A stretch of 30,266 nucleotides of DNA, from NCBI GenBank assembly GCA_964516865.1, contig CAZEXD010000005.1:1-30266 (forward strand), in the 5' to 3' direction. Positions 28,531 through 30,266 of this stretch are shown in pieces (within the stretch, counting starts at the first letter, position 1; each line of letters begins with the position of its first letter). The notes beneath the pieces are model-generated. The model searched no databases. It was not told the DNA's origin and saw nothing but the letters and a program-made list of their open reading frames with translations. Both the position numbers and the translations under genes were made by a program. The stretch is from CAZEXD01 sp964516865. Its GTDB lineage: Bacteria; Patescibacteriota; Minisyncoccia; Minisyncoccales; Staskawiczbacteraceae.

Positions 28531-30266
28531 TTAAATGCAGGTCCCTGAAGCAACTTCATCGCCTGAATCTAATCGCATAATTCTTACGCCTTGGGTGGCT
28601 CTACCGACTATGGAGACCGACGCTATTTTAGTACGAATAACCTGACCCTTTTTTGAAATAACAATTAAGTCCTCTTCGTCTCCTTTTAGCGCCTTGGCGA
28701 AAATCAGCTCACCGGTCTTCGGTGTAATCTGGGCGGTTTTAATGCCAGAACCACCCCGACCCTGAATTCTATATTGAGAAATATCAGTCCTTTTTCCATA
28801 ACCATTCTTCATCACTACTAACAAATATTCCTTTTGGTCCTTGGTTTTTGAGTTTTGGATTTTTATAATATCCATTCCAATCACCTCATCGCCTTTTTTT
28901 AAATTGATTCCCTTCACCCCCGCTGCTGTCCGGCCCATTGGTCTGATATCTTTTTCTTTAAATCTTATAGCAATACCTTTTTTAGTTGTTAAAATTATTT
29001 CGTCTTCTCCGCTTGTTTTAGCAACGCCTACTAATAAATCTCCTTTTCCCAGATTTATCGCAATAATCCCAGACCTTCTCACATTTTTGTAATCCTCCAA
29101 CGCTGTTTTTTTAATTTTTCCGTTTTTGGTCACCATTACCAGATACTTTATCTTTTCTTTTTCTTCTCCAGCGATGGGAATTAATGCCAAAACCTTTTCT
29201 TCGTTGGAAATTTCCAAGAAATTCATTAAGCCGCGGCCGCGCGCCACCCTTGTTCCTTCGGGAATCTCATAAACTGGTGCTTGAAATAGTTTTCCCGTGT
29301 CAGTAAAGAAAAGAAGATTGTCATGGGTAGAGGCCGAAACAAAATGTTCCACAATATCATCTCCCATTGTTTTCATTCCCACCATTCCTTTGCCGCCTCT
29401 TTTTTGAATTTTATAGGTGGCGGGATTTATTCTTTTAATATATCCTCCCTTGGTGAGAGTAATAATAGTTTCTTCCAATGGCACCAAATCAATTTCTGTA
29501 ATTTCGCCCAATTTTTGTTTTATTACTTTGGTCCTTCTTTCGTCTCCGTATTTTTCTTTTAATTCTTGAAGTTCTTTTTTCATAAGATTTTTCATTTTCG
29601 CCGGACTTTTCAAAATTTCAGTAAGCTCTTTAATTCTTTTCAGTATTTCTTTCAGTTCTTCTTCTATTTTTTTCCTTTCTAAACCCGCCAAGGTTTGAAG
29701 CTTCATCTCTAAAATCGCTATTGCCTGTCTTTCTGTCAGTTTAAATTTCTTCATTAGGTTGATTTTCGCATTATCTCTGTCCGATGACTTTTTAATTGTT
29801 TCAATCACGGCGTCTATTTTTCTTAAGGCAATTACCAACCCTTCCAAAATATGGGCTCTTTCTTTTGCTTTGTTTAAGTCAAATTGGGTTCTTCTCGTAA
29901 CCACCTCTTTTCGATGCGCCAAAAAACACGAAAGAGCGTCGGAAAGAGAAAGAATTGTTGGTTGGATGCCGTCAACCAATGCCAACATATTTAGGTAAAA
30001 AACTTTTTGCAAACTGGTGAATTTGTAAACTCGATTTAAAATTCTTTGCGGCTGAAATCCCTTTTTAATATCAATCACTATTCTCATTCCCTCCCTATCT
30101 GACAAGTCGCGAACATCTTTTATTCCCTCAATTTTTTTCTCAGAAATCAAATTCGCTATTTCTAAAATTAAATCTGATTTTTGAACCTGATAAGGTATTT
30201 CGGTGATTAAAATTTGGGTGTTGCCGGCCTTCTCGGTAATTTCGGCTTTCCCCCGCACCATAATAG
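28531..30266 (-). CDS. gyrA: DNA gyrase subunit A, C-terminal part (start outside window)
   Basis: The frame stays open to the window edge and enters as IMVRGKAEITE, the middle of GyrA; the N-terminal winged-helix domain with the active-site Tyr lies beyond 30266. Seen here: the tower/coiled-coil region (VVTRRTQFDLNKAKERAHILEGL, LKLTERQAIAILEMKLQTLAGLE), then the C-terminal pinwheel with repeated strands (GGYIKRINPATYKIQ, TKKGIAIRFKEKDIRPMGR, RVQGRGG-type turns). A GyrA box QKRGGKG is present (consensus QRRGGRG), which marks GyrA rather than ParC. A short Asn/Gln-rich insert (KIQNSKTKDQK) near 28832-28864 comes from a CCAAAA-type repeat. No strong terminator is seen after the stop. Confidence 0.93.
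   Translation of the reverse strand, partial: IMVRGKAEITEKAGNTQILITEIPYQVQKSDLILEIANLISEKKIEGIKDVRDLSDREGMRIVIDIKKGFQPQRILNRVYKFTSLQKVFYLNMLALVDGIQPTILSLSDALSCFLAHRKEVVTRRTQFDLNKAKERAHILEGLVIALRKIDAVIETIKKSSDRDNAKINLMKKFKLTERQAIAILEMKLQTLAGLERKKIEEELKEILKRIKELTEILKSPAKMKNLMKKELQELKEKYGDERRTKVIKQKLGEITEIDLVPLEETIITLTKGGYIKRINPATYKIQKRGGKGMVGMKTMGDDIVEHFVSASTHDNLLFFTDTGKLFQAPVYEIPEGTRVARGRGLMNFLEISNEEKVLALIPIAGEEKEKIKYLVMVTKNGKIKKTALEDYKNVRRSGIIAINLGKGDLLVGVAKTSGEDEIILTTKKGIAIRFKEKDIRPMGRTAAGVKGINLKKGDEVIGMDIIKIQNSKTKDQKEYLLVVMKNGYGKRTDISQYRIQGRGGSGIKTAQITPKTGELIFAKALKGDEEDLIVISKKGQVIRTKIASVSIVGRATQGVRIMRLDSGDEVASGTCI
28832..28864. repeat. CAAAACTCAAAAACC-type insert inside gyrA
   Basis: On the minus strand ATCCAAAACTCAAAAACCAA-type sequence, read as KIQNSKTKDQK in a turn of the C-terminal pinwheel domain. 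Confidence 0.5.

Noticed and set aside
1..30266. CRISPR arrays, integrase or transposase genes
   Set aside because: No regularly spaced repeats with unique spacers and no recombinase motifs were seen.

Overview
The window is AT-rich (about one third G+C by eye), gene-dense bacterial DNA. It most likely comes from a Candidate Phyla Radiation (Patescibacteria) genome, probably Parcubacteria. This rests on a compact type IV pilus locus with PilM-PilN-PilO but no secretin PilQ in view, several small TrbC/VirB2-like two-helix proteins with the GGYQILTSGG signature, a short valyl-tRNA synthetase, and many genes without clear Shine-Dalgarno sequences. It is an inference from gene content; no rRNA is present. 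UGA appears to be a stop: pilD ends with it.

Layout. 1-12746 (minus strand) is one long type IV pilus region. In transcription order it is pilM, pilN, pilO, a pilP-position gene, pilB, pilT, pilC, two paralogous major-type pilins (each with its own promoter and terminator), pilD, then GspH/FimT-, PilV-, PilW- and PilX-like minor pilins and a partial DUF2341 surface protein that may ride on the pilus. PilM/N/O form the inner-membrane platform, PilB and PilT power extension and retraction, PilC is the membrane platform protein and PilD processes the pilins. 12940-14315 holds a divergent comF-like gene (possible link to DNA uptake) and a phospholipid synthase. 14316-16787 is an accessory region with inverted ~140-nt repeats flanking an anchored surface protein, two tRNA-Ser genes, a broken surface-protein gene, a tRNA-Arg and a decayed tRNA-like copy. 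16789-26593 carries housekeeping genes: an HD phosphohydrolase, RecG, a GT2 glycosyltransferase, tRNA-Glu, TsaD, ValRS, a PrsW-like protease and Hsp20. 26676-30266 has tRNA-Leu, three TrbC-like membrane proteins and the 3' part of gyrA.

Most interesting signals. (1) Two related structured elements (6645-6767 and 7855-7968) sit between pilB/pilT and pilT/pilC. They share a long closing helix, two internal hairpins with compensatory changes and a possible alternative pairing, so they look like an undescribed cis-acting RNA or palindromic repeat family. (2) A 60-nt element (47 of 60 positions identical) lies in-frame, in opposite orientations, inside both tsaD and valS, as Rickettsia palindromic elements do. 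(3) An AAATTT hairpin family is caught inserted in one copy of another repeat. (4) CCAAAAA-type repeats are read through as extra loops in conserved enzymes. (5) The pilP-position protein carries a domain resembling the N-terminus of PilC. (6) A membrane-protein gene ends inside a tRNA-Leu gene.
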